A stretch of DNA of 64,000 bases, taken from Methylobacterium gnaphalii (GTDB lineage: Bacteria > Pseudomonadota > Alphaproteobacteria > Rhizobiales > Beijerinckiaceae). The notes under the pieces are model-generated. The model saw nothing but the letters and a program-made list of their open reading frames with translations, was not told where the DNA came from and did not search any database. This document shows, in pieces, positions 1 to 9,343 of this stretch (position 1 is its first letter; each line of letters opens with the position of its first letter). The translations under genes were made by a program, and so were the position numbers. The DNA lies in the NCBI RefSeq assembly GCF_007992215.1, contig NZ_BJZV01000006.1, positions 62,001 to 126,000 on the forward strand, read 5' to 3'.

Positions 1-614
<614 letters not shown>

Positions 615-652
615 CCCTCGTTTGGCAGCGCCCCGAAGGGGACGCGCTCACG

Positions 653-1015
653 TTATTGTCCATGCACTTGCCCGGACTGGGCGTCCACCATCACTCGCAC
701 GAACTGCCCGTCGCGGCGCAGGGCCGTGAGCACGTAGACGAGCCCGGCCTCCTGCTTGCACAGGGTCGCCCGCTGGATCTCGGCGCGCGGATAGACGTTG
801 CGCGCCGCGCGGATCGCGGTGAGTGGCGGGACAACGCGCTTCTCGGCGACGGATTCGCGCATGTCGGCAGGCGAGAGGCAGCCTTCGATCCGGCCCAGAG
901 GGCGCGTCTTGACCGGCGCCGGTCCCTCGGTCTCCTCGGCGAGCGTGCCAACAGCACCCGTCGCGATCACCGCGACGGCTGAGACGGCAAGCAGCATGGC
1001 AAGCGCGTGATGCAT
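653..1015 (-). CDS. Secreted PepSY-domain protein
   Basis: 120-residue protein with an N-terminal signal peptide (hydrophobic stretch at about residues 4-25) and one PepSY-like domain in the C-terminal half, ending in the typical VMVDAQSGQV pattern. PepSY proteins are small periplasmic domains often encoded beside two-component systems, where they are thought to modulate a peptidase or sensor. The start is the ATG at 1015, which has an AAGGAGG ribosome site about 6 bases upstream; a longer open frame to 1174 lacks one. It is probably co-transcribed with the response regulator. The family call is secure and the exact role is unknown. Confidence 0.85.
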   Translation of the reverse strand: MHHALAMLLAVSAVAVIATGAVGTLAEETEGPAPVKTRPLGRIEGCLSPADMRESVAEKRVVPPLTAIRAARNVYPRAEIQRATLCKQEAGLVYVLTALRRDGQFVRVMVDAQSGQVHGQ

Positions 1016-1219
1016 GGTGCCTCCTTGTCGAACCGAGGCACTGAATGCGTGCTGAATAGCCGCCGCCGTTCGAGATCCGAGATACTTCATGCAATCGCGC
1101 CGCGTCGAAGGCGCCCGCCACCCTGCGCCGGAAACAAGACTGGACATAAGGCCGGCGGATCGGCGCGGTTCCATGCGAAGGCCATGGCATCGCCCACAGG
1201 GTCCGCGAGCCCCGATCGC

Positions 1220-1444
1220 TCAGGCATCTGCGCCGAGGCGCTCGACGAGGCGGGTGAGGTTGGCCTGCAGGGCGAGGCTCGCGAGGTCCTGCAGGTCGAC
1301 ATGATCCAGGGCAGCCTTGCGCAACGCCAGCACCGAGAGGTCGAAGCTGCGCCGCGCGGCGTGAAGCCGCCGGATCACGGCGGCACTCCGGGTCCGGGGC
1401 CGGCCGGAGGGCAGGGCTCTCGCACGGGTGAACAGGCGGGTCAT
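1220..1444 (-). CDS. Small hypothetical protein at the GTA distal end
   Basis: 74-residue, strongly basic N-terminus (many Arg) followed by a Leu-rich amphipathic segment (LSVLALRKAALDHVDLQDLA). No membrane segment and no recognised family. The ATG at 1444 follows a GAGGGAG ribosome site. It lies 53 bases after the coiled-coil protein at 1498-1851 in the same direction, so it is probably the last gene of the GTA-associated minus-strand run. Function unknown. Confidence 0.55.
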   Translation of the reverse strand: MTRLFTRARALPSGRPRTRSAAVIRRLHAARRSFDLSVLALRKAALDHVDLQDLASLALQANLTRLVERLGADA

Positions 1445-1497
1445 GCCGGCTTTCTCCCTCGTCGTGACGGGCGGCTGAGTGACAAGCCGCCGCGCCC

Positions 1498-1851
1498 TCA
1501 TCCCTGGCCACCGAGCCGGACTTCGCCGATCCGGCGCAGGATCTCGTCGAACTTTTCGCGCGAGCGCTCGTCGCTGCGGTCGACCCCGCGTGCGATCTCA
1601 CTGGAGATCCGGGTGAGGTCCTCCAGCACGCGAGTGCGGCTCTCCAGTGCCGCGGCGACGGCGGCGTTGGTCTGCGAGGCCCGCTCCAGGGCGGTGGCCG
1701 TGGTGCCGGTCTCCTCGATCCGGGCCTCCAGCGCGCGCAGGTTCTCGCGGTGCAGGTGCAGGCAGGCGAGGCCGAGCAGCACAGCGACGATCCAGCCGGC
1801 ACCGCCGTCGCTGAAGAGCAGGTGGATGGCCTCCAGGGCGATCTTGTCCAT
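1498..1851 (-). CDS. Membrane-anchored coiled-coil protein in the lysis-like module
   Basis: 117 residues. One transmembrane segment at about residues 17-33 (WIVAVLLGLACLHL), then a long charged helical region (about 34-110) with heptad-like spacing, typical of a coiled coil. The start is the ATG at 1851, preceded by GAGGGAGGG. It sits between a holin-like gene and a small basic protein, next to the phage-type lysozyme. A role in envelope disruption (a spanin- or accessory-holin-like part) is plausible, but this is an inference from position. No lipobox is seen. Confidence 0.6.
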   Translation of the reverse strand: MDKIALEAIHLLFSDGGAGWIVAVLLGLACLHLHRENLRALEARIEETGTTATALERASQTNAAVAAALESRTRVLEDLTRISSEIARGVDRSDERSREKFDEILRRIGEVRLGGQG

Positions 1852-1916
1852 GGCGCCCTCCCTCTCCCCGATCGCCGCACGGGCCGGGATGGTCTCGTGC
1901 GGCACGCTCAGTGACC

Positions 1917-2437
1917 TCAGGTGACCGCCCGGTGCCGGCGCGCGGCGTCGAGAGTGGGCGCGAGGGTGTTGGCGGCATTGGCCCCGCTTCGAGCGGAAGG
2001 CTGCGAAAGATCTTCTCGGCGATGCCGGTGGGTCCGCCCGCCGCCTCGATCAGCCAGGCCGGCGCCTGGTCGAGCGCCCGCTGCACGGCATGGGCGATCA
2101 CGGCGGAGCCAAGAGGGATCGTCAGGCTCTTGCCGCGTACCGCTCCGGCAACGGCGTTGAGCGCGTAGTCGGCGGCGTTGCGCACCAGCCGCTCGACGAG
2201 CGTCGTGGTGACGAGGAAGCGCAACGGACCGGCGATCCGCGCCGCGGCGGCGCCGGCCGCGGTGACGGCGAGCGGCACCAGCACCGTGCTGAGCATCTGC
2301 GCGCCCGCGATGACGGCATCGCCCCAGTTCACGATCGCCTCGGTGGCAGCGGCCTGAGCCGGCGTGCAGCCCGCGGCGACGGCAGCGGGCAGGCCGGCGG
2401 CAATGGCGAGGCCGCGGATGTGATTGGTGACGGGCAT
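1917..2437 (-). pseudogene. Holin-like hydrophobic protein, apparent 1-base frameshift
   Basis: Reads from the ATG at 2437 as a protein with a hydrophobic N-terminus and a second hydrophobic stretch near residues 40-65. At 1982-1985 (a run of C on the plus strand) the frame goes wrong. With one extra base the protein continues ANAANTLAPTLDAARR and stops at 1917, just before the next gene at 1851. As written, the frame instead runs through that gene in the wrong register to 1598. The intact form would have 173 residues. It could be a holin or another small phage membrane protein. The frameshift is inferred from gene layout, not from an alignment. Confidence 0.5.
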
Positions 2438-2479
2438 GGCTGTCTCCTCGATGAGCGGACGATGCGGGGCGAGCGGGGT

Positions 2480-3043
2480 TCAGGTCGGCAGGAGCCGGCG
2501 GATGCGCTGCCGGAGCTCGGCGAGCCGGCCGGACGGCGCGGCGCCCGCCGGTTGGGCGGGTGCGGGCAGGGCGACGGGATGGGCGTCGCCCCGGCGGGCA
2601 CGGGGTGCAGCCTTGGCGTAGGGCGTCACGAACTGGTCGTGCTCGGCCTGCCGTCGCGAGACGACCTCGGGCGGCTTTCGCCAAAGCAGGATGGCTTCGG
2701 CGCAGGCCCGCCGGTCGCCGCAATTGAGCGCGCGCAGGAAGCGCGACCGCTGGAAGCCGCCAATGCCGATGTTGAAGGCGATCGAGATCAGCGCGTCGCG
2801 CTCGTGATCGGCCACCGGCACCGTGATGCAGGTGAGGATCGGCAGGGCGTGCGAGGCGAGGTCGTCGAGGAAGAACGCGTCCGCCTGCGCCTGCGTGATC
2901 ACCTGTCCGAGCATCACACCCCTGGTGTGCCCGTAGCCGATGGTCGGCACGCCGACACTGTCGCGATAGGCCTTGAGCCGCACGCCCTCGCGCGCCTTCA
3001 GCGCCGCGATGCCGAGCGGCGTCATGATCGCGGATGCGGTCAT
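2480..3043 (-). CDS. Phage-type lysozyme (glycoside hydrolase family 24)
   Basis: 187-residue muramidase of the T4-lysozyme/RrrD group. The N-terminal third holds the family signature: catalytic Glu in AREGVRLKAYRD, followed by VGVPTIGYGHT. The mid-region ISIAFNIGIGGFQRSRFL matches the conserved helix that follows. The last ~50 residues are an Ala/Pro/Arg-rich tail. It cleaves peptidoglycan glycan strands, and in a GTA or prophage would serve particle release. The start at 3043 has GGAG about 9 bases upstream. It is the only clear endolysin in the window and lies directly after the tail-fibre-like gene. Confidence 0.92.
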   Translation of the reverse strand: MTASAIMTPLGIAALKAREGVRLKAYRDSVGVPTIGYGHTRGVMLGQVITQAQADAFFLDDLASHALPILTCITVPVADHERDALISIAFNIGIGGFQRSRFLRALNCGDRRACAEAILLWRKPPEVVSRRQAEHDQFVTPYAKAAPRARRGDAHPVALPAPAQPAGAAPSGRLAELRQRIRRLLPT

Positions 3044-3143
3044 GGTCGGTCTCCGTGATGTCGAGGGAAGTCGCTGAGCCGTCGGCCGAAATTTTCGGGC
3101 AACACGACTGCGCTATGCGGGCCTCCCGATCGGGAGGAAGCCG

Positions 3144-3266
3144 ATGACGCCTGAGGACAAGCGCTGGGACCGCGCCGTGTGGTCTCTCGACGCCGCCGCG
3201 GCCGTGATCGTGGCCGGTCTCTGCCTGATGCTGTGCATGCTGGTGTGGCTGCGCTGGGTCGGCTGA
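3144..3266 (+). CDS. 40-residue single-pass membrane protein
   Basis: A very short gene lying opposite to the surrounding GTA genes. It starts at an ATG preceded by GGGAGGAAG with good spacing, has a charged N-terminus (MTPEDKRWDR), then one hydrophobic segment from about residue 16 to 36 ending LRWVG. It stops one base before the DUF2793 gene ends on the other strand, so it fills the gap exactly. I see no family. The ribosome site, clean hydrophobic segment and fit in the gap support expression, but there is no other proof. Confidence 0.5.
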   Translation: MTPEDKRWDRAVWSLDAAAAVIVAGLCLMLCMLVWLRWVG

Positions 3267-4862
3267 TCACGCCATCTGGCGGCCGGCGAAGAGGGAATCG
3301 CCTGCCGCGACGTAGCCATCCGCGCCGGTGAAGCGGACGAAGACCTCGACGGCGTCGCCAGCGGCGAGCGTCAGGGCCGAGGTGAGGCCGAGCGCGGTGA
3401 CGCCATTGACGAGCGCGCCGGTGGCGCAGGCGCGGCCTCGCCCAGCCGGGCTGCCGTTCCGGTAGAATTGAGCTTCGAAGGCGCTCGGCGCATTGCTGCC
3501 GTTCGCCTTGAAGACGACGGCTGCGTCGAACCCGTAGAGGCCGGCTTCGGGCGCCACGAAGCGGTTGCTCCCGGCCGAGAAGGCGCCCTGGTCGTTGCTG
3601 TCGGCGCTGTTGAACTGCACCTTCGTCCAGGCCGCGGCCGGGATGTAGTTGTCGAAATTGGTGGCCGCCGCGAACTTGGCGAAGTTGCTGATCCGGGCCC
3701 AGGCGGCGCCGGTGTGCCACTTTAGGGCTGTCGCGGTGCTGTCGGCATAGAGCTGGCCCAGGGCCAGGCCCGTCGTGGGGGCCGCGGCGAGCGGCGCCAG
3801 CCTTACCGCACCGTTGGCCTCGGCGGAGAAGACCTCGGCGCTGCCCGTGCTGCCGGCCGGCGTGGTTCGGATCGCGACGCGCGTCCCCTGTGCCGCGTCG
3901 GTCCAGGGCTCCGTCGCGAGGAAGGACAACTCGGCCCGCGCCGTCGCAGCATAGCCCGTCGCGCCGTGGCCGAGGGCGGAGACCCGGCCGAGGCTCGCGC
4001 CGCTGGCCAGTGCCGCGGGCGCAGCCGCCGTGCCTCCGGCCGTGCGAAACCTGATCGCGCCCGCCGCGCCCGCTCCAAAGCCGTCCAGCACCAGCCCTGC
4101 CGGCTGTCCGTCGGCGCCGGAGACGCGCAGGGCGGTCTGCAATGGAGCCTCCGGCAGCGCGCCGGCCTGGGCGCTGACCTCGAGCGGCGCCACGATCCGC
4201 GCAAGCGACAATTGTCCGGTCGCAGCCGAGGCCGTGAGCGCCGTGATGAAGCCGGCGCCGTCCGGCGAGACCTTCAGCGAAACGTCGTCCGAGCCGAGGG
4301 TGCCGAACAGCGCCCGTGTCGAGAAGCCGGTCTGGAAGGCTAGCGCGGCATCCCGCGCCGCCGCCTGCTTGTCGAGCGTCAGCCGCAGGTCGCCCGAGCC
4401 GGGGGTGAGGTCGTCCCAGGAGAACAGGGCGGCATCGGATTTCACCGCGAAGCGATTGGTGGCGTCGGGGCTCGTGCCGATGCCGAGCCGCGCCAGGCTC
4501 TGGATGGTGGCGAGACTCGTCTTGAGGCTGTTCCAGGTCGTGCCGTCGAAGACGTAAAGATCGGCCTCGTCGACGAGGTAGGCGAGCCAGCCGGGCCGGG
4601 GCCCGGCGCCGATCCAGACGCCATCCTCGAAGCGCACGACCTGGCCCGACAAGCCGGCCCAGGCCCCGGTCGGGCCGGCCGCAGTGACGAGATAGCGATC
4701 GCCCTCTGCCGGGTCGGCTGGCGGCGCAGACAAGTCCTTGTCGAGACAAGCGAGTTGAACCAGCGCATCGAGGGCGGCGAGCGCCTCGTTGTGCGTGACG
4801 TGCTTCTGCGCCTGGGCCGCCGCGAGCAGCGGCGGGCCGAGACGGGGCGTGGTGTCCGCCAT
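3267..4862 (-). CDS. DUF2793 tail-fibre-like protein with C1q-like C-terminus
   Basis: 531 residues. The N-terminal ~100 residues are a DUF2793 domain (PRLGPPLLAAAQAQKHVTHN, GDRYLV, WVG-type loops), which is found almost only downstream of GTA or phage tail genes in alphaproteobacteria. The middle is low-complexity and Ala/Gly-rich, with beta-helix-like repeats. The last ~135 residues look like a C1q/TNF-type trimeric head (AAAWTKVQFNSADSN, FVAPEAGLYGFDAAV, AGDAVEVFVRF). A trimeric fibre or receptor-binding protein on the tail tip is the likely role. It follows the tail-tip gene by 108 bases on the same strand. Confidence 0.85.
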   Translation of the reverse strand: MADTTPRLGPPLLAAAQAQKHVTHNEALAALDALVQLACLDKDLSAPPADPAEGDRYLVTAAGPTGAWAGLSGQVVRFEDGVWIGAGPRPGWLAYLVDEADLYVFDGTTWNSLKTSLATIQSLARLGIGTSPDATNRFAVKSDAALFSWDDLTPGSGDLRLTLDKQAAARDAALAFQTGFSTRALFGTLGSDDVSLKVSPDGAGFITALTASAATGQLSLARIVAPLEVSAQAGALPEAPLQTALRVSGADGQPAGLVLDGFGAGAAGAIRFRTAGGTAAAPAALASGASLGRVSALGHGATGYAATARAELSFLATEPWTDAAQGTRVAIRTTPAGSTGSAEVFSAEANGAVRLAPLAAAPTTGLALGQLYADSTATALKWHTGAAWARISNFAKFAAATNFDNYIPAAAWTKVQFNSADSNDQGAFSAGSNRFVAPEAGLYGFDAAVVFKANGSNAPSAFEAQFYRNGSPAGRGRACATGALVNGVTALGLTSALTLAAGDAVEVFVRFTGADGYVAAGDSLFAGRQMA

Positions 4863-4970
4863 CGGATGGGCTCCGTGTGGGTGAGGTCGAATGGGTCCAG
4901 GTCGATCTGACGGACCTGCGCGTTCCCTGTCCCCGCGCGGGGACAGGGAATGGACGTCGTTCGAACCCCT

Positions 4971-7900
4971 TCAGGCCGATCTGATTGGCACCCGCACGCG
5001 GGTCGAGGGTCCGCGCCCGGCGATGCCGCCGATCTGGGCGATCGCGGCGTCGATCATCGTCTGGGCACCCCCGAAATCGGCAGCTTCGTCGGCGGTCGCG
5101 TAGAGCGCGTTCGCCATGTCGGCGGAGAGGGTGCGGACGAGGCTGCCGTCGTCGCGATAGAGGTCGAGGGCATAGGCCTCGCTCGCCTCGTCGAGGGGGA
5201 TGTCGGCTGGCTCCCAGGCATCGCCGTCTCGCCGCGACCGGCGGATCCATGTGAAGCGGACGCCCCCCGCCTCGCGCCGCGCCCGCAGGTAGACCGGGCG
5301 CATGGGTCGGAATGCGGCGAGCCCTGCCACCGCCGTGAAGCCGGTCACCGCGGGATCGCCCGGGTCGCGGTCAGCGGGGCCGACACGGTAGGCGAATTCG
5401 CGGCCGGCCTCGTCGAGGCGCTCGACCAGGGGGACCACAGCGCCGTCGTCGAGGCGCACGATCAGCGCGCCGGCCGGCACGGTCCGCGACGCCGCGGCCT
5501 CGCTGCCTGCAAGCCCACGCAGGAGGGTGGTCAAACGGAAGGTGCCGGCGCCGATCAGCTCGGCACAGGCGGCAGACAGGATTTCGGTCGTGCCGTCGGA
5601 GCCGATCAGCGCGAAGGTATTGGCACCGGCCAGCGCCGCACCCTCGTCCACCGAGGCGAAGCCCTCGGCATGCCGAAGCGTGACATCGAGCCTCGCGGCG
5701 CGGTCGAAGCGCCAGAGCGGTCCCGGCGGCAGCGGCGACAGCGTGGACCCGAGGCAGGCCGGGTGCTCGACGAGGCGCTGCACGATAAACGGCGCGCCCA
5801 GACCGGCCGCGCGCCAGACGGCCATCAGGCCGGGCCACGGATCGGCGGCAATGGCGAGGTATTGCAGCGCTCCCGGATCGCCGCGGGTGACGGGCAGGTC
5901 GAGCGCGACCGCGAAGGGCGGGCCGGGCAGAGCCGGCGGTCCGGCACGCGAGCGGGTGTCGGTGGTCAGCGCATTTCCGCCATCTGCCGTCACGACCGGG
6001 GCTCCGGCAGTCTCCACCGCCCGGCCCGAGGGACTGTCGCTGATCCGCGTGATGCGGTGCAGGCTGCCGTCGGGCAGAATCAGCCGGTCGCCCGGCTCCA
6101 GGTCGAGCCGGCGCGGACTGACGGAGAAGCGTGCGGTGTCGCGCGCGGCAAGCGCGGCATCGAGCGCACCCTCCGCCAGGGCTTGCGCGGCACCGCGCCG
6201 GGAGACGATAGCCGCCTCGATGCGGCTCTCGCGCCGGCGCGTGCCGCCCGGGCGCAGGGCAGCGGCGGTGGCACGCCGGTATTCGTCGCTCTCGCCGTCG
6301 CTGAAGCCGATCTCCAGGCTGCGGGGCAGGGCGCCGTCCTCGACGCGGATGTGGCTCAGCGGAGCGCTCCCATTCTGCGGCTCGACGAGATCGGCCACCG
6401 AGAGGGTGATCGGCCGTGCCGCCTGCGGCCCGCGGATCAGCAGCCGCCCTGCCGCCACCGACACGTCGAGGCCGAAGAGCCCGCAGAGACTTTCGAGCAC
6501 GCCGCGCGCCGAGAGCGGTCGGTCGATAACGAAGCCATCGACGAAACCGTCCGCCGCGATCGTCGCCGGCGCGGTGATGCCGAAGGCGGCGAGGATCGCG
6601 GCGATCAACCGGTCGAGTTCCTGGCCCTCGCTCCGTCCTGTGATCCAGTGACCGAGCGCCCAATTGCTGGCATCGGACCAGACCGTGTCGAAGGCTGGGA
6701 AGGCGGGAAACGGCCGCGCGTCCCAGCACCAGACGAAGATGCCCTCCGGGTCGACCATGCGCAGGCCGCTCCCTGGCCAAACCGTATTATGAGCCGGCTC
6801 GAAACCGGTCATGGCCGGGTCGAAACGGGAGAGAATGGCCTCCAGGCCACGAGCCTGGATCAGCGCGTCGCGGCTGCCGCGGGAGAAGGGCGGCAGGGCG
6901 TTCTCCGAGGATTTCGGGTCGGGAAAGGCGTTGGGGCCGTTGGTGCTGCGGTCGACCGCCGCCACGCCGATCTCGGTGAGCCAGATCGGTTTCGAGCCCG
7001 GCACCCAGGCCGTGGTGCGCGTCTCGATCCCGCCGTCGCGCTCGACATGCGGGTTCGACCACCAGGCGACGAGATCCTTCGCCCGGTAGATCCATGGCTT
7101 GCGGTAGGCGCCGTCGCTGATCGGGGTGCGGATCTGGGCCGCGCGGTCGTCGTCGCTCGCATAGTACCAGTCGAAGGCCTCGCCCGCGCCGAGGCGGCTC
7201 TTCAGATAGGCGCGGTCGTAGATCGTGGGGGCCAAAGCCGCGTCAGCATGGGCATCGCCGTCGCGCCAGTCGGAGAGCGGCGGGTAGTAGTCGATGCCGA
7301 CCGCGTCGATCGCCGGATCGGCGAAGAGCGCGTCGAGGGGAAAGCGGATCGTCGCGCCGCCCTCGCGGACATGGGCTCCGTACTCGGTCCAGTCAGCCGC
7401 GTAGACGAGTTTCGCGGAATGCCCGAGGATTGCGCGGACATCCTGTGCGAGCGCGCGAAGCGCCTCGACCGCAGGATAGCCATCTGGGCCGCGCACCCGG
7501 GTCAGGCCCGGCAATTCGCTGCCGATGATGAAGCCGGCGAGACCGCTGGCGCGCAGCAGGCCGGCGTAATGCAGCACCAGCCGGCAGTAGCCCTCGAAGA
7601 AGGCCGCCACCTGGCCCGCAGCCGTGGCGGTCCCGTCCGGGCTGCCGGGCTGATCGGGCGCCGGATCGCAGGTGATGCGCCCGCGCCAGGGAAAGGCCGG
7701 CTGGCTCTGCGTCGGACGATAGGGATCGGGCAGGGCGTTGCCGGCCGGCACGTCCATCATCAGGAACGGGTAGAGCACGGTGCCGAGCCCGCGCCGGTTC
7801 AGCTCCGCCACGAGGCGCACCAGCCCGGCATCCGAGGGCGTACCGCCATAGGCCGGGTTTCCATCGACCAGCGAGACCATGCCCGCCGTGAGCCGGGTCA

Positions 7901-8834
7901 GGCCGGCGACGCTCCACCTGTCGCCAATGGTCGCCTTGGTCAGGCTGTCGACGCGCGGGGCGATCTTGCAGTGTCCGGCGCGCAGGTCGCTGCCGAACCA
8001 GCTCACCACCACCGAGACCCTCTTGAGGTTCGGGCAGAGCGCCTGCAGCGCGTTGAGGGAGGCGAGGACGTCGCTGGCGTGGGAGAGCTGGAAGCGGTTG
8101 GCCGGCCGCGTCGCGCCGAGACCGGCATCGACGCTGACCGGCGTGGGATCGAGGCCGAATTCGGTGGAGCCGGGAATCAGGCAGACCGCCCTGATGTGCC
8201 CCGCGATGCCGTCGACCGGCCGGACCACCTCGAAGGCGAGCTGCGGGATGCGGTTGCCGAAATCGGCGAGCGCCAGCCGCTCGAACACGACGTAGGCCAG
8301 CCCGCGATAGGCAGGCGCGCGATCCGCGCCCTCCTTGGCGACGATGAGCGGGTCCGCCGCCTGGTCGGCGCGGCCGGTATGGACGCGCATCGCTCGCGTG
8401 GTGAGGTCGATCTCGCGGCCATCGGCCCAGACGCGGCGCACGAAGGCGATCTCGCCAGCGCAGATCCCGACCGCGATGTTGGCGTAGTAGCCATAGCTCG
8501 TCGTGACGGTTCTTGAGCCGCCGCCCTTCGCGCCCGAGGACGAGCGCTGCACAAGGGTGTTGGCCACTTCGAGCGGCCGCGTCGCCCAGATCAGCGTACC
8601 GCCGAGGCGGGCGCGGCCGTAGACGCGCGGGATCGGCTCGCCCTCGGTGGAGGTCAGCCCGGCGACGTCGCTGAGGCGCGGCCCCTCGACATAGCGCGTG
8701 CCGCCGCCGAACAACGCGCCGTCGATGAGCGATCCGCCGGCCGCGCCGAGCACCTTGCCCATCGCCGAGCCGATCGGCCCGCCGAAAGCCGTGCCGACCA
8801 CGCCGCCGACCGTGCCCAGGATCAGGGTTGCCAT
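4971..8834 (-). CDS. GTA tail-tip host-specificity protein (RcGTA gp15-like)
   Basis: 1287-residue megatron protein. The N-terminus (MATLILGTVGGVVGTAFGG) is the usual glycine-rich start. Residues ~400-750 form the GTA TIM-barrel-like domain related to glycoside hydrolases (YAADWTEYG, AIDAVGIDYYPPLSDWRDG, KPIWLTEIGV). The C-terminal third resembles phage tail protein domains with fibronectin-like strands. In RcGTA it forms the tail-tip platform that contacts the recipient cell. The ATG at 8834 overlaps the end of the gp14 gene by 13 bases, which suggests translational coupling. The open frame is intact over its full length, unlike several head genes of this cluster. Confidence 0.95.
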   Translation of the reverse strand: MATLILGTVGGVVGTAFGGPIGSAMGKVLGAAGGSLIDGALFGGGTRYVEGPRLSDVAGLTSTEGEPIPRVYGRARLGGTLIWATRPLEVANTLVQRSSSGAKGGGSRTVTTSYGYYANIAVGICAGEIAFVRRVWADGREIDLTTRAMRVHTGRADQAADPLIVAKEGADRAPAYRGLAYVVFERLALADFGNRIPQLAFEVVRPVDGIAGHIRAVCLIPGSTEFGLDPTPVSVDAGLGATRPANRFQLSHASDVLASLNALQALCPNLKRVSVVVSWFGSDLRAGHCKIAPRVDSLTKATIGDRWSVAGLTRLTAGMVSLVDGNPAYGGTPSDAGLVRLVAELNRRGLGTVLYPFLMMDVPAGNALPDPYRPTQSQPAFPWRGRITCDPAPDQPGSPDGTATAAGQVAAFFEGYCRLVLHYAGLLRASGLAGFIIGSELPGLTRVRGPDGYPAVEALRALAQDVRAILGHSAKLVYAADWTEYGAHVREGGATIRFPLDALFADPAIDAVGIDYYPPLSDWRDGDAHADAALAPTIYDRAYLKSRLGAGEAFDWYYASDDDRAAQIRTPISDGAYRKPWIYRAKDLVAWWSNPHVERDGGIETRTTAWVPGSKPIWLTEIGVAAVDRSTNGPNAFPDPKSSENALPPFSRGSRDALIQARGLEAILSRFDPAMTGFEPAHNTVWPGSGLRMVDPEGIFVWCWDARPFPAFPAFDTVWSDASNWALGHWITGRSEGQELDRLIAAILAAFGITAPATIAADGFVDGFVIDRPLSARGVLESLCGLFGLDVSVAAGRLLIRGPQAARPITLSVADLVEPQNGSAPLSHIRVEDGALPRSLEIGFSDGESDEYRRATAAALRPGGTRRRESRIEAAIVSRRGAAQALAEGALDAALAARDTARFSVSPRRLDLEPGDRLILPDGSLHRITRISDSPSGRAVETAGAPVVTADGGNALTTDTRSRAGPPALPGPPFAVALDLPVTRGDPGALQYLAIAADPWPGLMAVWRAAGLGAPFIVQRLVEHPACLGSTLSPLPPGPLWRFDRAARLDVTLRHAEGFASVDEGAALAGANTFALIGSDGTTEILSAACAELIGAGTFRLTTLLRGLAGSEAAASRTVPAGALIVRLDDGAVVPLVERLDEAGREFAYRVGPADRDPGDPAVTGFTAVAGLAAFRPMRPVYLRARREAGGVRFTWIRRSRRDGDAWEPADIPLDEASEAYALDLYRDDGSLVRTLSADMANALYATADEAADFGGAQTMIDAAIAQIGGIAGRGPSTRVRVPIRSA

Positions 8835-9283
8835 GAGGGCGTCTCCGGGAAGCGGAAGACATGCGCGAGGTGCCGCCGCCACCAGGGCGTCAGCGCCACC
8901 TCGGTGACGGCCGCACCGTCATGCGCGTGGATCATCGTGCCCTCGCCCGTCGCGAGGGCGCAGTGCCGGGCCGGCAGATGCGCGTGGAAGGCGAAGAGCA
9001 GGACATCGCCGGCCGCAGGCTCGCTGCCTGCCTCAACCGGCACGAGATGCCGTCGCGCCGCCTCGACCAGCGGGTCGGTGCCGCCGGGCGCGGATTCGGC
9101 CCAGCTCGCCGCATAGGGCGGCGGCGCCTCCGGTTCGGGGCCGAGCACCCCGCGCCAGACGCCGCGCAGGAGGCCGAGGCAATCGCAGCCGACATGCTGG
9201 AGCGACGCCTGATGGCGATAGGGCGTGCCGATCCAGGCGCGGGCTTCGGCGACCAGGGCACGGGCGAGATCGGGTGGCGACAT
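8822..9283 (-). CDS. NlpC/P60 cell-wall peptidase (RcGTA gp14-like)
   Basis: 153-residue peptidase of the GTA/phage tail NlpC/P60 group. The nucleophile is Cys35 in the GCDCLGL motif, and His107 (ARHCAL) fits the catalytic histidine. AGDVLLF is the conserved strand before it. It sits inside the tail tip and is thought to open the recipient peptidoglycan during DNA delivery. It lies between the hub and megatron genes as in RcGTA. Both motifs are present, so the enzyme looks active. Confidence 0.94.
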   Translation of the reverse strand: MSPPDLARALVAEARAWIGTPYRHQASLQHVGCDCLGLLRGVWRGVLGPEPEAPPPYAASWAESAPGGTDPLVEAARRHLVPVEAGSEPAAGDVLLFAFHAHLPARHCALATGEGTMIHAHDGAAVTEVALTPWWRRHLAHVFRFPETPSWQP

Positions 9284-9343
9284 GCGGCTCTCTCATCTGA
9301 AGCGCACAAAGCCCTCTCCCCTCCATGGGGAGGGTTCACCGGG

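Noticed and set aside
1598-1916. Extension of the holin-like gene to 279 residues
   Set aside because: The extension reads through the 1498-1851 gene in another frame and has Pro/Arg/Gly-rich by-product composition. A one-base deletion explains it better.
4950-8516. Plus-strand open frame of almost 1200 codons opposite the GTA tail-tip gene
   Set aside because: Composition is Arg/Gly/Asp/His-rich, with no domain and no ribosome site. It mirrors the codon bias of the well-supported minus-strand gene.
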